Source: Dryococelus australis
Lineage: Eukaryota; Arthropoda; Insecta; Phasmatodea; Phasmatidae
Direction: 5' to 3'
Assembly: GCA_029891345.1 (NCBI GenBank)
Contig: CM056995.1
Coordinates: forward strand, 218,764,275 to 218,828,274
Length of the DNA: 64,000 nucleotides
Of this stretch, positions 13,561 through 24,789 are shown in pieces. The translations under genes were made by a program, and so were the position numbers. Under the pieces are notes generated by a model. That model saw only the letters and a program-made list of their open reading frames with translations, searched no databases and was not told the origin of the DNA. Each line of letters starts with the position of its first letter. The first letter of the stretch is position 1.

Positions 13561-15020
13561 CTGGTGATGATTTTCAGATTGTCACATAGGGTGGCTGAAA
13601 TAGGGAGCGTGGAGGGACTGAGAGGTGAGGCTTCTCTATTTGTCCGGCGGTTTGAGCTCATTTGGGGGGAGGGGGGGGGGGTTAGACTGCAGAGGGCAGT
13701 TGGCGCTGGGTTACAGCTCAAGTCGGACTCTACAGTAGCTGCCTTCCTAGCTCACCACTTTGCACCACTCTTATGGGTGTATGGCATAAAGGAAGGTACT
13801 AAGGTCTGCCATGCTAAGGAAGAGCAGGCAATCAGGATCCCTAGCTAGGTGTAAAGCCAGCTGTAGCCGAGCCAACCATAGTCGTACCCGATTACTCGAG
13901 CCCGCAACAGTACAGCATGGTAGTTAGAGCAGTGGGTTTACCCTGGATGTCTGACAGTGACATAGGTGTGGTCTGAAGGGGAGGAGACCTCCAGAACCAT
14001 CCATATCACTCCTTCCAATTACAGTGCAGCGTGGTGGATGGAATGAATGGATTAGTTGGGCTGGCTGGCTAGCCGCCTTGTGGATTGAGTTCCTGGTGGT
14101 AGTGGCTCTACCATACATGTGCACCAGGTACCTTGCCATACCTGATCCACATTATAGGTGGCTGTCTAATGTCGTTGAGATGTACATGCAGGTTAAGGGA
14201 CCCCGCAGTCCTATTCCAGGTTCTGCAAATGAGTTGTAATGACACTGTCTCTTGCTTTTCCCTGGTGGGCTGACGTCTATGGGGGATAAAAGTCAGTCAC
14301 CCTAGAAATAAGTACTCAGAGGTTAGATAGAAAAGTGTTTATTGTAGTGAGGAATAGACACGGTGGCCTGTACTAACTCCTAACAAGAAACTGTTAAGGA
14401 AGTAGACTACAAGAATACTAGGCACAGGAGGTCTGGTTCTAAACTAGACGAGCAGATGCAGCTAGGTAGCTATATTACTAACTGACCCCAATTAACTCGA
14501 TGCTGTTGTCCAGAAGGGACTTGGTGTCACTATCAGAAGGGTAGTGAGGGTAGTGAGTGGTAAAGGGGATGGAGACTTCTTCGGGGGTTGCTGGTGAAGG
14601 TTTCGGAAATGTCTGGTAGGTAATGGTGGTCATATGCAAGGATGTCGGTGTCTGCAAAGAGTTTCAGCTCACACGGGGGGTGAAGCGAGCTGTGGAGAAT
14701 AATATACTGTTCTGCGGCGGTGCAGGGATGTATCCACCTGCTCTTGGGGGGTGGCGGGTGTAGCTCCTCCCTCTTGGAGCTGTGCTCTGGTGCCATCTCT
14801 TGGTCCACTCTGGAAGTTGGCTTCCCTGCTATGCGGGGAGGTGTTGACTGCGTGAACTCAGGCGCAGCGTTGACTGCTTGGCTGGCTTCTATCACACGGG
14901 GGGGGGGGGGGGGGGGGTGGCGTGACATCTGACTTAAAGGTGAAATGATCTTGGCTAACGTGTCCATGGGTGTCCCTTGCCTAGGGGCATGCTGGTAGAC
15001 TAGTAGCATATCATACATAG
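13561..15020. other. GC-richer block with poly-G runs, probably a repeat or transposon remnant
   Basis: Composition shifts to higher GC, with G runs near 13665-13681 and 14899-14918. Frames of up to 161 codons exist on the minus strand (14533-15018), but they contain proline runs made by the poly-G tract and no domain. A tRNA-like box A sequence (TAGTTAGAGCAGTGG, about 13921) raises the possibility of a SINE, but no clear box B follows. I treat it as non-coding. Confidence 0.4.
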
Positions 15021-15139
15021 TTCAAGCCCCTGATGTGATGACACGTAAAGATGAGGGGAAGTCGTAAATATATAAATATCAGTACGTGTCACGTTAAACT
15101 TGAAAGTCAACTTTTCCAGTTTCTGAAAATGTTTTAGTT

Positions 15140-15520
15140 TTCGTGCAACTAAAAACCTTAAAGATGTCTCCTTGGAAAGGCAGCCGTTCAGTATTTTATT
15201 AATCACTGCTAGAGACGAAGTGAATTTGGAAAGGCAGTCTTTCCAATTCCATGCAATAAAAATTCTGAAAGTTGTCCCACTGGAAAGACAGCCTTTACAG
15301 TCTAGTTATTGGTTGCACTCTCACACAAGATCCTGAAAGATATCCCCACTGGATTCATGTCCAAAAATGGCTGACCTATCAATACCATAAACTAATTTAG
15401 GTTGTCAGTCATACGAGATATCACTGTGCTATGTAGTTATATTACTGCATATGAAAGCTTTCAGAATATTGAAGTATTGGAAACTGGAATTGTTTCCCCT
15501 TGGAAAGGTATTCATTCTGG
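15140..15520. repeat. Degenerate tandem repeat with a GGAAAGGCAG core
   Basis: Four to five loosely spaced copies of a unit containing CTTGGAAAGGCAGCC or CACTGGAAAGACAGCC recur every 60-90 bp, each preceded by a TTAAAGATGT or TGAAAGTTGT-like segment. The copies are strongly diverged. No coding frame runs through them. Confidence 0.45.
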
Positions 15521-16159
15521 TATTGTGGTGTATTGTGCTTGCTCAGGAAATCCTGACATTTGTTAGCTACTGGAAATATATTTCAAAATGGTGCTGTATA
15601 CATGGCCATTACACAAGAGAAAACTTTGTGTACCTTTTTAATGTTGTGCGAATGTGACTTTTTTCTCACGAACAAAAACAAAATCTACGTAGTGAACTTT
15701 CGTGACATTGAAAAAATATTAAAAATTCTGTCATTATAGCTCAGCCTTAGCAGAAGATATATGAATTTCATAACATTTTAGCAAGTTATTCATTAAAACA
15801 AGTACATATGTTGCAGACTTGTATACATTAAAATTTTTGTTTTATTTATTTCTTTCAGTTATAAAATAATGAAAACAAACAGGATGAGTTACAGGCATAA
15901 TTTTCTTTGCTCATGCACAAAATGAACCTTCATTAAACACCAGAAAATTCATATAAATCGAGAATTTTTGTTTTGTTACAACTTTTGGTAACCAAATTTC
16001 TTACTGGAACAAAACTGAAAGTTGTAATTTTTCATTTTCGTTGCGGTATACCAAATATTCGCACAATGCTATCCCTCTTACAAAGTCACCAGAACATAAG
16101 CCAATGCAAAATTAAATTTCGGGCTGTTGAAAGCCGATCACGAAATATTTAAATAAATA

Positions 16160-16330
16160 TACAGTGGAACCCTGTTATAATATCCCCTCTTATAACATTT
16201 TCCCCGCTAATAAGCTGCCGTCTCTTGATCCATAAACATGCTTTCCAATACAAGATTACTCTCTTATATAGTTTTCCCTTATATAAGGCTGACATTTCTT
16301 GTAGCCCTTGAGAAATGTATTGTTTTGTAA
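16160..16330. mobile_element. Pogo/Tigger-like terminal sequence (remnant)
   Basis: The sequence ACAGTGGAACCCTGTTATAA resembles the terminal inverted repeat shared by pogo/Tigger transposons (CAGTxxAACCxxGTTATAAC). Related termini occur near 9505 (ACAGTAAAACCC), 10715 (ACAGTAGAAACCCC) and, inverted, near 9150-9165 (GAAGTTCCACTGTAAT). No transposase is present, so these are MITE-like fragments. The assignment rests on a short motif. Confidence 0.35.
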
Positions 16331-16569
16331 ATAATTTCATTCACTACAGAAGTATTTTGTTCTAAGTTCAGAAATAACAAGAACACTTTTTAGTAGAGAT
16401 GGGCCCAAACTCTATTTTGCAGATATTACTGATACCAATACTTTGTGGCCGATCCAACAGATAGTGCTGATACAAATCATTTTATTTGCAATTTTTTATA
16501 TGGTGTCCATTATACAGTTTGCAAATGGCTTTGTGGGGAGCGATCTTAACATTAAAAGGTGATCGTTCC

Positions 16570-17030
16570 GTATTGCGTGTATCTAAATTGCTCAAAAACC
16601 ACTGCATTACTGATGCAGTCCACATAATGATAAAAAAAGTTGACACAAAAAACCGCCAATTACGTATCCAACCATATCCGGGAAAAAGCCCAAATAAATT
16701 ACAAAGTTTCTCCCTGCGTATCCAGCGCACCTTGAAAATGCTGGTTTTTACCAAAAGTTTCCCTTTGTGTATCCAGGTGACAAAACGTGCAGGACAAAAA
16801 AGGACGACATTGCGTATCCAAGCGGGAAGAGGGGAAATTGGTGCCACTCACCACTTGTTTCGAATTGCGTATCCAGCCGAGTTGGGGGAGAAATTTTGAC
16901 CTACACCCAATTATTTCCTATAGCGTATCCGAACCGAAAACGGAATGTAGGGTAAAAGAACCCATTTGTTTCCTGTGGTGTATCCAGGTGCCAGTAACTA
17001 TTGCTAAAAGTTTCCTATCGCGTATCCAAA
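16570..17030. repeat. Periodic GCGTATCCA motif array
   Basis: Eight copies of (G/A)(C/T)GTATCC(A/G) start at 16661, 16715, 16766, 16811, 16866, 16922, 16977 and 17019, plus a weaker one at about 16576. Spacing is 42-56 bp, mostly 51-56. Several copies carry a left extension (AAGTTTCC..TGCGTATCCAG), but the spacer sequences differ. So a short motif is conserved while the rest of a ~50-bp tandem unit has diverged, or protein-binding sites are regularly spaced. The overlapping frames with Trp-Ile-Arg (minus) or Cys-Val-Ser / Arg-Ile-Gln (plus) repeats are by-products. Confidence 0.8.
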
Positions 17031-17479
17031 AAAAATTTTTTTTTTTTTTTTTTTCGCCCTTTTCTTGTCCCTGTTTAATTACACGAGATTCACGATGCAT
17101 ATTTTATTTACTTTAAAGAGATTATGTAATAATTATTAACATTTTTTATAATTTTAACCATTTACTATATATAGATTCCCATGTACGCAATCACTAAAAG
17201 GGTATGCCAAAATCGTGAATTTAACCATATAGATTTTTAAGTTATATATAGACACCATCACTTTTTTTTATAAATTACCTCAATACTCGAAACTGGCAGG
17301 TCCAAAGTCCGTGAAAGCAACAGTGTATGCAATGGCATCCACCGCTGGCCGAATCGGTAATGACAGACAGGACCACGCTATGCCTTTTCGAGATCACGAA
17401 TGAATGTCTTTTTTTTTTTTTTTTTTTTTTAAGGCTAATTGCCAGATTGCGAATAAATGTTCACACCTTTTTTTACTGA

Positions 17480-17880
17480 AACAAACTGCATGTCAATCAG
17501 ACTTTATTTTAACTGAAACAAACAGCTACAATGTCTCACTCGCACCTGTAAATTAAATCAAATAGCAACTCAATAAAACATTAATTTTGATTTGAATCAA
17601 ACAGCAACTCATTTAAACATTAATTTTAACTTGAATCAAACAGCTACGCTGTCTCATTCGCACCTATAACTTGAATCAAACAACAACTCAATAAAACATT
17701 AATTTTAATTTGAATGAAACAGCAACTCAATTAAAGATGAATTTTAACTTGAATCAAACAGCAACTCAATCAGACTTTAAACTTATACTGAAATGGCAAC
17801 AGCAACTCAATAAACTGTCTTAAAACTGCAACTGCTACAGCAACTCAATCTTACGCGTGCCTGTAAATTAGAAACAACCA
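17480..17880. repeat. ~45-bp tandem repeat beside the Merlin element
   Basis: At least seven diverged copies of a unit containing TTGAATCAAACAGCAACTCA and TAAAACATTAATTTTA recur. Some copies carry an additional TGTCTCA(C/T)TCGCACCT insert (about 17530 and 17650). It abuts the 3' end of the Merlin transposase remnant, so it could be part of that element's internal sequence or a satellite that grew next to it. Confidence 0.7.
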
Positions 17881-18906
17881 TAACAAATAGATACCTGTCG
17901 AAATTAGGATAGCCTTCGCCACCGTCTCCTCTGCGCCGATTACGATGGTGCATGTCTGCGGCGTGAATCAGCAAAGAGTGCAGTTGTGCTCCGTACCGAT
18001 GACTCTTTTTCCAGACGTACTTGGCCAGGTAGCCGACCCAAGATTTTTTCAGTTGGCCAAAGCAGGGAGTGCTGTATCGCACAGAACACTAACTTCGCTC
18101 GCTGTTTTGAGTGTGCACCCTTAACGTCTCGCCCCTCTTCATCTGTAGCGTGTTTCGAGTGTTTACCATTCTGCTCTTTTCGCTGCACACGAATTCCTGC
18201 CTGTGATTCACCTGTATGTGACGGTAGCCGTGAATGTCCAAGTTGCTGTAACCACGCCAGCAGTCTTAAATTATCGTCGTGCCCAGAGTGATCCACTGGC
18301 GAATGATTTTGGTCAGGGTCGCCGCGTTCATCTTTTCCACCGGCACCAGGAAGAATTTCGTCGTATCGTCCCGCTGCACTCCGCCGAAAACCCACTGGCC
18401 GTGAACTTTGCGTCCGTTGTGGTTCTTGCGTTTGCCCAGCTTTGACTCGTCGATCTTGACCACTTTGCCCGGCACGCCGATGCATTTCCTGTACATCGAC
18501 ACCCAGTCTATGCACCTTGGCAGCAGGAACTCGACCATGCGACAACCGACTTTCCCGAGCACAAAAGTTTGTTCACTATAGTCTGCTGTCGAGAGTATTT
18601 GAGCAGGCACCAGAGTAAACACAACTCGACTATCTTGCCCGGAGATGAGTTTGAATCTCCCATGAAACTGCCCTGTCTCGCCGACACTTTAAAGTTGCTT
18701 TTGGTACCATCCTCCAGTCGCCGTCTGCACCAGTAAAACAAGCCCGTGTTTTCCACCAATTTCGCTGCTTTGCCTTCCCCGCATTTTTTGCACTGGATCG
18801 TCGATTTGAGAATGTCGTGCTCGATGAGAAACGTGTTTATGTCCTGCGGGGAATGAATAATTTCCCTTTCAGTCAACATTGTGATTTTACATCCCGCCCA
18901 CACCAT
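17807..18906 (-). pseudogene. Merlin-type (ISXO2/IS1016-like) transposase, decayed
   Basis: The transposase of a cut-and-paste DNA transposon is read on the minus strand. The N-terminal part from 18906 has a zinc-ribbon-like pair (CKKCG) and then a helical segment. The catalytic region from about 18470 starts with the IDESKLGKRK motif, which holds the first Asp of the DDE triad. It continues through GRKVHGQWVFGG, a FFLVPVE strand and DCWRGYSNL with the second Asp, then a VHTQNSER motif close to the third acidic residue, and ends YLAKYVWKKSHR. This order is that of the ISXO2-like domain. One frameshift lies near 18600, an in-frame stop follows GTTII (about 18266), another follows NSERS, and ~55 bp look inserted before the last motif. 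It is inactive. Terminal repeats were not defined. Confidence 0.85.
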
Positions 18907-20401
18907 CTTGCAATACGCGAGAGAAAATTTGCGGAAAAAATTGCTTGGTTACACGATATGGATCAATTGTTGCCGAATTTGAATTCGCTAAATGGAACTT
19001 GGCCGGATACACGAAACGCCACTAGACTGTAAAGTAAACAATTGGGATGGATTCTTTATAGTACACTCTGAATGTTTGTATGGTTTTCCCATTATAATAT
19101 GCAATGCAGAACAATTATCTTAGTGGTTCTGCTAAGATGGTCTTATGTAACACTGAGGAAGACTCTTAACTGTCTGGATCACGTGGTTCATTCTCCTACT
19201 GCTCCTTCCATTAACGTCACATGCTTGATTTATTTCATCACCATATTTGGAGAGTGACTTCCTTCCCTCTCTCCTTTTCTTTTTTACGCTCACCCAACCA
19301 GCATGCTTGGTATATTTCATTACCATAATTGGAGTGTGACTTCCATCCCTCTTTCCTTTTTTTTAAAATTAAACCTAATCTTTCACCCAATCGGCATGCT
19401 TGACGCTTGTCCCCTCTTCCCAATTACCCTTCTCCAATTTTCCCCCTCCATCGTCGTCACATGTGATATCAAATCACCACCACATTCACCTCTGTTCAGA
19501 GTTCCAGCATTTTAACTCGCTCACTTTATTTCTTCTCATTGCGGTGAGAACAACATTATTACTTTCTGCACCCTTATGTGCGAAGAATTTATTATATTTG
19601 TCATCGATCTAGATGGCAGAAGAAAAAGGATGATGTATTCTGTACAGATCACGATACGGCAACTACATGTAAGTATCCATGCATTATTTCATCAGTAGGT
19701 ACATGTAAGTATTTATACATAATTTTTTTAAAAAACTCATTACTCGTGATTGCGTATGTTTGTGTCAAACAATGTGTAGTAAAATTATATTTCTAGTGCA
19801 GGGGTTATACGGATCTTCGCTAGTTACAGACAATAAATTTAAAACTTCAATTTTTCCAAACAAATTGTTTCCTTTCAGAAAATATCGCATAAAGATTTTC
19901 AGCGACTATTAAATAACGATTCATTATGATCCGGCGAAGTGCTATGTATATTATAGCTACATTTCTTATTTATATAGAAAGGTTCCGAAAGTTAAAATTA
20001 AAGGAATTGTGTACAATTGGCATAAAGAGTCATTGCAGTCTGCATATTTGGTAAAACTTTCTATGGAACAGTACCTGTCGAAATACTCATTTCCTTTGGT
20101 ATGTACTCATTACAAATTCATATTATGCTACAATCACCAATCTCGAAATGAATTGCGTGGCAAAAAATTTCCTGCCACTAGATGCGAGATGGCCTGCCAT
20201 TTGAGAGAAAAATAATTCAGTCAGGTCACTTCGTGTTTCCAATTTAATTTTTTCGACTATGGCGACAGGACGGTTTCCATACGAGATTCGTGTTTGAATA
20301 TCTCTCTAAAAATACTCTACAAATAAACGACCACTCTCCACTTGGCCACACTTTTTTACTAAGCAGTGAGTGTATAAAAAAAATATTACAAATTTTGTTA
20401 C

Positions 20402-20402
<1 letters not shown>
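18907..20402. other. Gene-free DNA left of the viral block
   Basis: No supported gene. The sequence is AT-rich, with related segments CATGCTTG(A/G)TxTATTTCAT(C/T)ACCATA repeated near 19220 and 19303. This is the stretch in which host DNA should meet the viral insertion, but no target-site duplication or terminal repeat is visible. Confidence 0.5.

Positions 20403-20436
<34 letters not shown>
20403..20436. repeat. (AT)n microsatellite at the viral boundary
   Basis: A pure AT run of about 34 bp lies directly before the first viral-type gene. It may contain or hide a TATA box for that gene. Confidence 0.9.
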
Positions 20437-20438
<2 letters not shown>

Positions 20439-20469
20439 ATCAAATAAGTAATTGGACACAATAACACAA

Positions 20470-20764
20470 ATGGCTCCTAGTATCGACATTGCCTTGCATG
20501 ATTTTTATAAATTTTACACTTTGAAGGAACCAGTCGATTCAAACACAGCAAGTAAAAAATACGATAAATTGAGCGATGAGTACATTAAATTGTTGGATAT
20601 TCGAGAATATAAACTTTCAAACATCAATAACATTTTCACATACAACGTAACAATGTTTATAAAAATTGTCAAAATCAACTTGATATTATAATCAACTACG
20701 AAGCTCTGTTGAAACTCAACCTGAAACTCAAAATTGATTCCATTTTATCCATAGTTGAAGATTA
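20470..20764 (+). pseudogene. Hypothetical viral protein, frameshifted
   Basis: The first gene of the viral block starts at ATG 20470 (MAPSIDIALHDFYK...) and runs about 73 codons. It then shifts frame near 20680 and continues in another frame to TAA at 20764 (..LKIDSILSIVED). It is Lys/Asn/Ile-rich, helical, and has no domain I recognise. About 30 bases separate it from the next gene on the same strand, typical of compact viral genomes. Confidence 0.45.
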
Positions 20765-20794
20765 AACAATTCCACGAAAAGTAGTTTTTACGAC

Positions 20795-21764
20795 ATGTTT
20801 AAAATTCTTCCAAAATGGATGGGCGAACATTCTGCGATAATCAACCAACAAAACCAAAATTTTGCAAGTTACCTGATGGATAAATCTCCGAAAATTATCG
20901 AAGACTTTACTCAAGATGTATTCAGGCTCGTGGAAAAACCTAATCAAGTAAACATGGTTTTCCTGGTAAAATTAATTTTCCGATTCTACGTGACCGAATT
21001 CGATCAGGTAAGCTCGCTATTGCATATAATGTTTGTACCAGTGATGGGTTTCTGCCTAGCATTCGCGCTTGCTGAACATACCAACATAGAGGTGCTATAG
21101 TAAAACTATTTACCCACAATGCCCGAGCACAAAATACGCTGGGATCGGATGATGTTTTGTACAATTTGTTGTTCAAGTTTTTGAAAAAGTCTTCAAAACC
21201 CGACACCCTCTTTGAGCATTACATTTCACCTCTGCTCGGACACGACAACAGTGAAGCATCCATGCTAAACCTACACAAATTCTTTTACCGACGCTGCAAT
21301 GGCGTTTACCGGAAACTATTTGGACCTCGGGCCAAAGAGTCAATTACAGCAGACCAAGTACACGGTTTGTGCACAAATCTATTTGATAAAAACAGAAATT
21401 ATTTACTGCTGCTGATCGAAGCCATCAACGAAAAACTACCATTTGACGATTTCAATCAACGAATGTTCCCATTCATTTTCTGTGGGAAAAAGACCGGTCC
21501 CAGAAGCTGGTGATCGTCTATGGTTATTTCCTCCCCTTTGGTGTTCGAACTATGAGTGCAAAAACAATTAAAACATCAGAGTGCATATATCTTATGAGAT
21601 CGGTGATTGAACATATTCTCAAAGTTAATTTACCTAGTTATTCGTTTACGCAAGACTTTTTTACGGTAATTCGTGAGCATGACTTTATTGTGGATGTAAT
21701 TGTAGAACAATTAAAGGGAAATGAGCAGTTTATGGAAACAATTTCGAAAGAATTTAAAGTCTAA
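20795..21764 (+). pseudogene. Hypothetical viral protein (~320 codons), broken
   Basis: Reading starts at ATG 20795 (MFKILPKWMGEH...) and goes open for ~100 codons. It then changes frame near 21090 and continues from about 21100 to 21510 (..VLYNLLFKFLKKSSKP.., ..RMFPFIFCGKK). It changes frame again near 21505 and ends at TAA 21764. The three pieces abut and share amino-acid style, so I take them as one gene with two frameshifts. It is predominantly alpha-helical. No family is recognised. Confidence 0.5.
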
Positions 21765-21965
21765 CAGTAAGTTGCTTGGTACCATAACAGTATATAATAA
21801 GTTTTAATTTTTTTTAACGAGTGACAGACCTTTGTATAGTCGCCAAAACTAAACAAACTGATTGAGAATTGGATAAATGAGAAAAAAAACATAACAATGT
21901 GGCAATTTATTTTGGTAAAAAATACACACTTTTTTATTTAAATTGGTGATATTATATAATTTTCG

Positions 21966-22500
21966 TCAACTCGTGTTCATTACTCTATAAATTACATTGT
22001 TGATTGAATTTGTGTTGGCAATTTGTATGTTCACTCCACAAACATCTGGCGGGAGTACTGGATCCTTACATTGCCTAAGTTGATCATAATATGTAACATG
22101 CTCTTCTCTTTTGTGTCGTTCCATGGTTTCAATTACTACAACGTAATTTTCCGACTCCCGAGGATTGCGCAATCCATATATGTATAACCACATGGTAATT
22201 CTTTCTTTCGGTCAATTTTAGTGTACATGGTTTCGATTATTTGCCAATCAAAATTATAATAATGTAATTCTTCCCATTTAACAGTTTTCAAATACGTTTC
22301 ACATTTGGTGTTGCAGGGAATGGTAAAACGCTGAAAATGCGTCATCGCCGGGCATTTACAATATGTAAAGTGTTCAGATCCATTGCATTGTTATACATGA
22401 TTCTCCAACTTGTGAGTATAGTACGAGTTTATTCAACACCGATAATTATTTGGAACCCCACTAGGAAGTTCCGAAGCCAATTTTCAATGTTCCTGATTTG
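21966..22500 (-). pseudogene. Hypothetical viral protein with Cys pair region, frameshifted
   Basis: Two minus-strand frames overlap at 22136-22193. One contains TIPCNTKCETYLKTVKWEEL; the other ends VCGVNIQIANTNSINNVIYR at 21966. They look like one gene with a frameshift near 22190. A third piece upstream (about 22345-22500, ..WRIMYNNAMDLNTLH..) may be its N-terminal part in another frame. Cys residues cluster near 22330-22290. A relation to a virion envelope protein is possible, but no family can be named. Confidence 0.4.
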
Positions 22501-22725
22501 CACTGTACATTACAATATTTCAATCGAAAGATTTGTTTGAAATACTGATCAAGTTGTGGGCATCGTCGTAATAACGTATTACAAACGCCATGGTTACTGT
22601 ATTACTTATGAATTGCATAATGTCTGCCATTCAGTATATAGGAATCGTTGCAAAAAAATGTTTTTTTTTTGTAACCATTGGCAATCCTGGGGGGGTGTCT
22701 ACATGTTATTTTTTAGGGGGGAAAT

Positions 22726-22820
22726 AAATCACCTTCCAAATAAAAAGAATTTTTTTGAGGGGACCAGAAATCTCCCATTGGACTGAATCACTTTAAAAAA
22801 ATTATATTGGAAGGTGGTTT
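22726..22820. repeat. Palindromic element, copy 1
   Basis: AAATCACCTTCCAAAT at 22726 pairs with ATTGGAAGGTGGTTT ending at 22820. The arms are flanked by A/T-rich stretches and a GGGGA/TCCC segment near the centre. It is a diverged copy of the palindrome at 23051-23135. Confidence 0.7.
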
Positions 22821-23050
22821 AATACCTGATAAACAATATAATACATGTAATTTTTTTTTTTTTCTTTGTTATGATCAATATTCACATAGTGGTTCTGCTA
22901 GCGTATAAGTAGGAATCGTGGCAAAACAATATTTTTTTTGTAACCGCAGAAGGCGGGAGAATTGTCTCTTCATTTTATTTTAACCCTTTACTACATAAAG
23001 TATCATATATTTGATGTCATAAAACTGAGTCAATTAATAAAAAGGTTGAC

Positions 23051-23135
23051 TGAATCACCTTCCAATTAAACCAAATTTTTTAAGTGGGGACTTTCGGTTC
23101 CCCCTAAAAAATTTGGTCGATTTGGAAGGTGATTC
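23051..23135. repeat. Palindromic element, copy 2
   Basis: Arms of about 38 bp start TGAATCACCTTCCAA at 23051 and end in the reverse complement at 23135, with only a few mismatches and a loop of CTTTCGGT. The core reads ACCAAATTTTTT..GGGGA on each arm. A second, more diverged copy lies 325 bp upstream. There is no coding sequence between 22.5 and 23.4 kb, so this is a non-coding structural region of the viral block. Confidence 0.85.
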
Positions 23136-23412
23136 AATCCCCTCTTATACAATGTATGTTTTTACATCTTACATAATGATAGTTTATTGTAATTTTCTAC
23201 CAGATTTTCTAATTTTTTAATGACTAATTCTTTGTAATCCGAATTCAGTAATTTGATGAAATTGTATGTGGGTACATACTCAATGTTGCATAGTCTCAAT
23301 TAATTTTTTAGATGATTGGCCATGCTAATGTTGTTTGTTACATAGTTGGAGCACATAATTTCGTGAATTTTTATTTGGTATTATCTTTTTTTTCCCACGG
23401 TAGTGGACTGTT

Positions 23413-23910
23413 TCAACCATTCAGTGCAATGCCGTGGACGGCTCGCATAATGTCTGCTAGCATATAAGTAGGTATATTGGGAATTTTCATAGACATGTAG
23501 GTAACCATCTCAAAAATCTTATAGAGTACGACTTCTGACGAAATGCCAGTGTGTATATTGTTTATGGGAATAACGCTTAGTAATTTCGAGTAAAACTCCT
23601 CGGGATTAATGCTTGCATCTATTTGAGCCAATTCGTACAATTTCATAGGAAGTTCGTGCAAAGTTTGTTTGTTTCGCTGGACTTAATTTAGAAAGGTATC
23701 AAGTTCCAAATCTGTTAACTCGTCTTTAATTAAATATTTTTTCTTAAATTCGTGAGAGTACAAGTTGTTTAAGGCAAAATCTATAGACTCGTTCATACCG
23801 TCCAGTCTTTTCACCACCTGTTTGTAATACTCAATTTCCAAAAAAATTGACACAATTTCATTCTTTCGACCGTGGCCTACCATCTTTGCGAGTTTTTCAA
23901 CACTGTCCAT
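23413..23910 (-). pseudogene. Hypothetical viral protein, single in-frame stop
   Basis: ATG at 23910 (MDSVEKLAKMVGHGRK) opens a frame of 165 codons that ends at 23413 and is interrupted only once, by TAA at 23683-23685. Both halves share one frame, so the damage is a single nonsense change. The product would be a soluble, helical, acidic/basic mixed protein with no known motif. The upstream CA/TA microsatellite (23922-23950) sits where a promoter would be. The next gene ends only 54 bp upstream. Confidence 0.55.
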
Positions 23911-23963
23911 TTTTATCTTAGCAACACACACACACACACAGATATATATCTCTTTTACCTTAG

Positions 23964-24278
23964 TTATATATCAAAAATTGTTCTCAAAGGGTTTTGTTTC
24001 TTAGAAATAATTACATTGTTTGTTCTTTTGTCTTGTATGCCAATCTCAGAATCATTATCAAATAAAATAAGGGTACCATCCTCCACATCGCCACTCACAT
24101 CACTTTCTTTGTAGGGGGAAGCTGAAGGTTTTATGATTACAGTTTCCAGTAAGTCTTGGCCGCCGCCACAATACTGAAACAACTCACCGTTCTTGTCGAC
24201 AGAGTCTTTAAAGTGGCCGAAAGTCGAGTGTAAGCACACCAAGCTATCGTATTTCGTATAGTCGAAATGTGTAAACAT
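23964..24278 (-). CDS. Hypothetical viral protein, 104 aa, intact
   Basis: ATG at 24278 (MFTHFDYTKYDSLVCLH) runs uninterrupted to TAA at 23964. A GTG nine bases upstream overlaps the stop of the preceding gene (TGA/GTG), so the two genes are tightly coupled. The product is acidic in its C-terminal half (..SDVSGDVEDGTLILFD). No family is recognised. It is one of the few undamaged frames in the block. Confidence 0.5.
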   Translation of the reverse strand: MFTHFDYTKYDSLVCLHSTFGHFKDSVDKNGELFQYCGGGQDLLETVIIKPSASPYKESDVSGDVEDGTLILFDNDSEIGIQDKRTNNVIISKKQNPLRTIFDI

Positions 24279-24287
24279 GTTATTCAC

Positions 24288-24735
24288 TCATAAAATTTCC
24301 ATCAAAGGATCCATATTGTTTTGTTTTTCCATTGCGAAAAACACAGCACTCTTAAAGAGAGAAATTGCCATGTCTCGAGCCACATCCATCGCGAGTTGTT
24401 TGGCAATATTTTGAACTATCGTAAAGGCAGAATTCAAAGTCCATTTCGACTCGTCAACGATGTTTATTGGGGCAAAATATTTAAAGTAGTCATTTTTATA
24501 TAAATTGAATAGCTTTACCTAAATATCATCAAATGCTAGTAAAATTAAAATTGACATACAAGTTTCGCGAAAGCTCTATCCATTTAAATTTGTCAACAGA
24601 CTTTGCATTACAATTGAAACAAAAATTGACAAAGTGATGAGTTACAAAGTTATTTCTGAAACCAAAATAAATAGATATTTTATGGCTGGAATTATATTCG
24701 GCTGCCGGCGACAACTGAAGTGGTGGAGGTGGCAA
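24288..24735 (-). pseudogene. Hypothetical viral protein with Pro-rich N-terminus, frameshifted
   Basis: The upstream frame carries a proline run (SPPPPLPPPPLQLSP) followed by ..KISIYFGFRNNFVTHHFVNF. It ends near 24529 and the reading passes into another frame (..YFAPINIVDESKWTLNSAF.. ..MDPLMEIL) that stops at 24288-24290. No ATG is evident in the first ~20 codons; the frame is open from about 24780. The order and spacing suggest one gene with a frameshift near 24520. Confidence 0.45.
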
Positions 24736-24789
24736 TGGTGGTGGAGATTGATTAAATATCTTAAGAGGTTTTACAAAATGTTATTGTTT

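Noticed and set aside
14533..15018. 161-codon minus-strand open frame
   Set aside because: GC-rich chance frame with a proline run from a poly-G tract, mirrored by an open frame on the other strand; no domain, promoter or splice context.
16482..17116. Overlapping frames up to 137 codons with Trp-Ile-Arg (minus) or Arg-Ile-Gln / Cys-Val-Ser (plus) repeats
   Set aside because: By-products of the periodic GCGTATCCA motif; no single frame gives a coherent protein.
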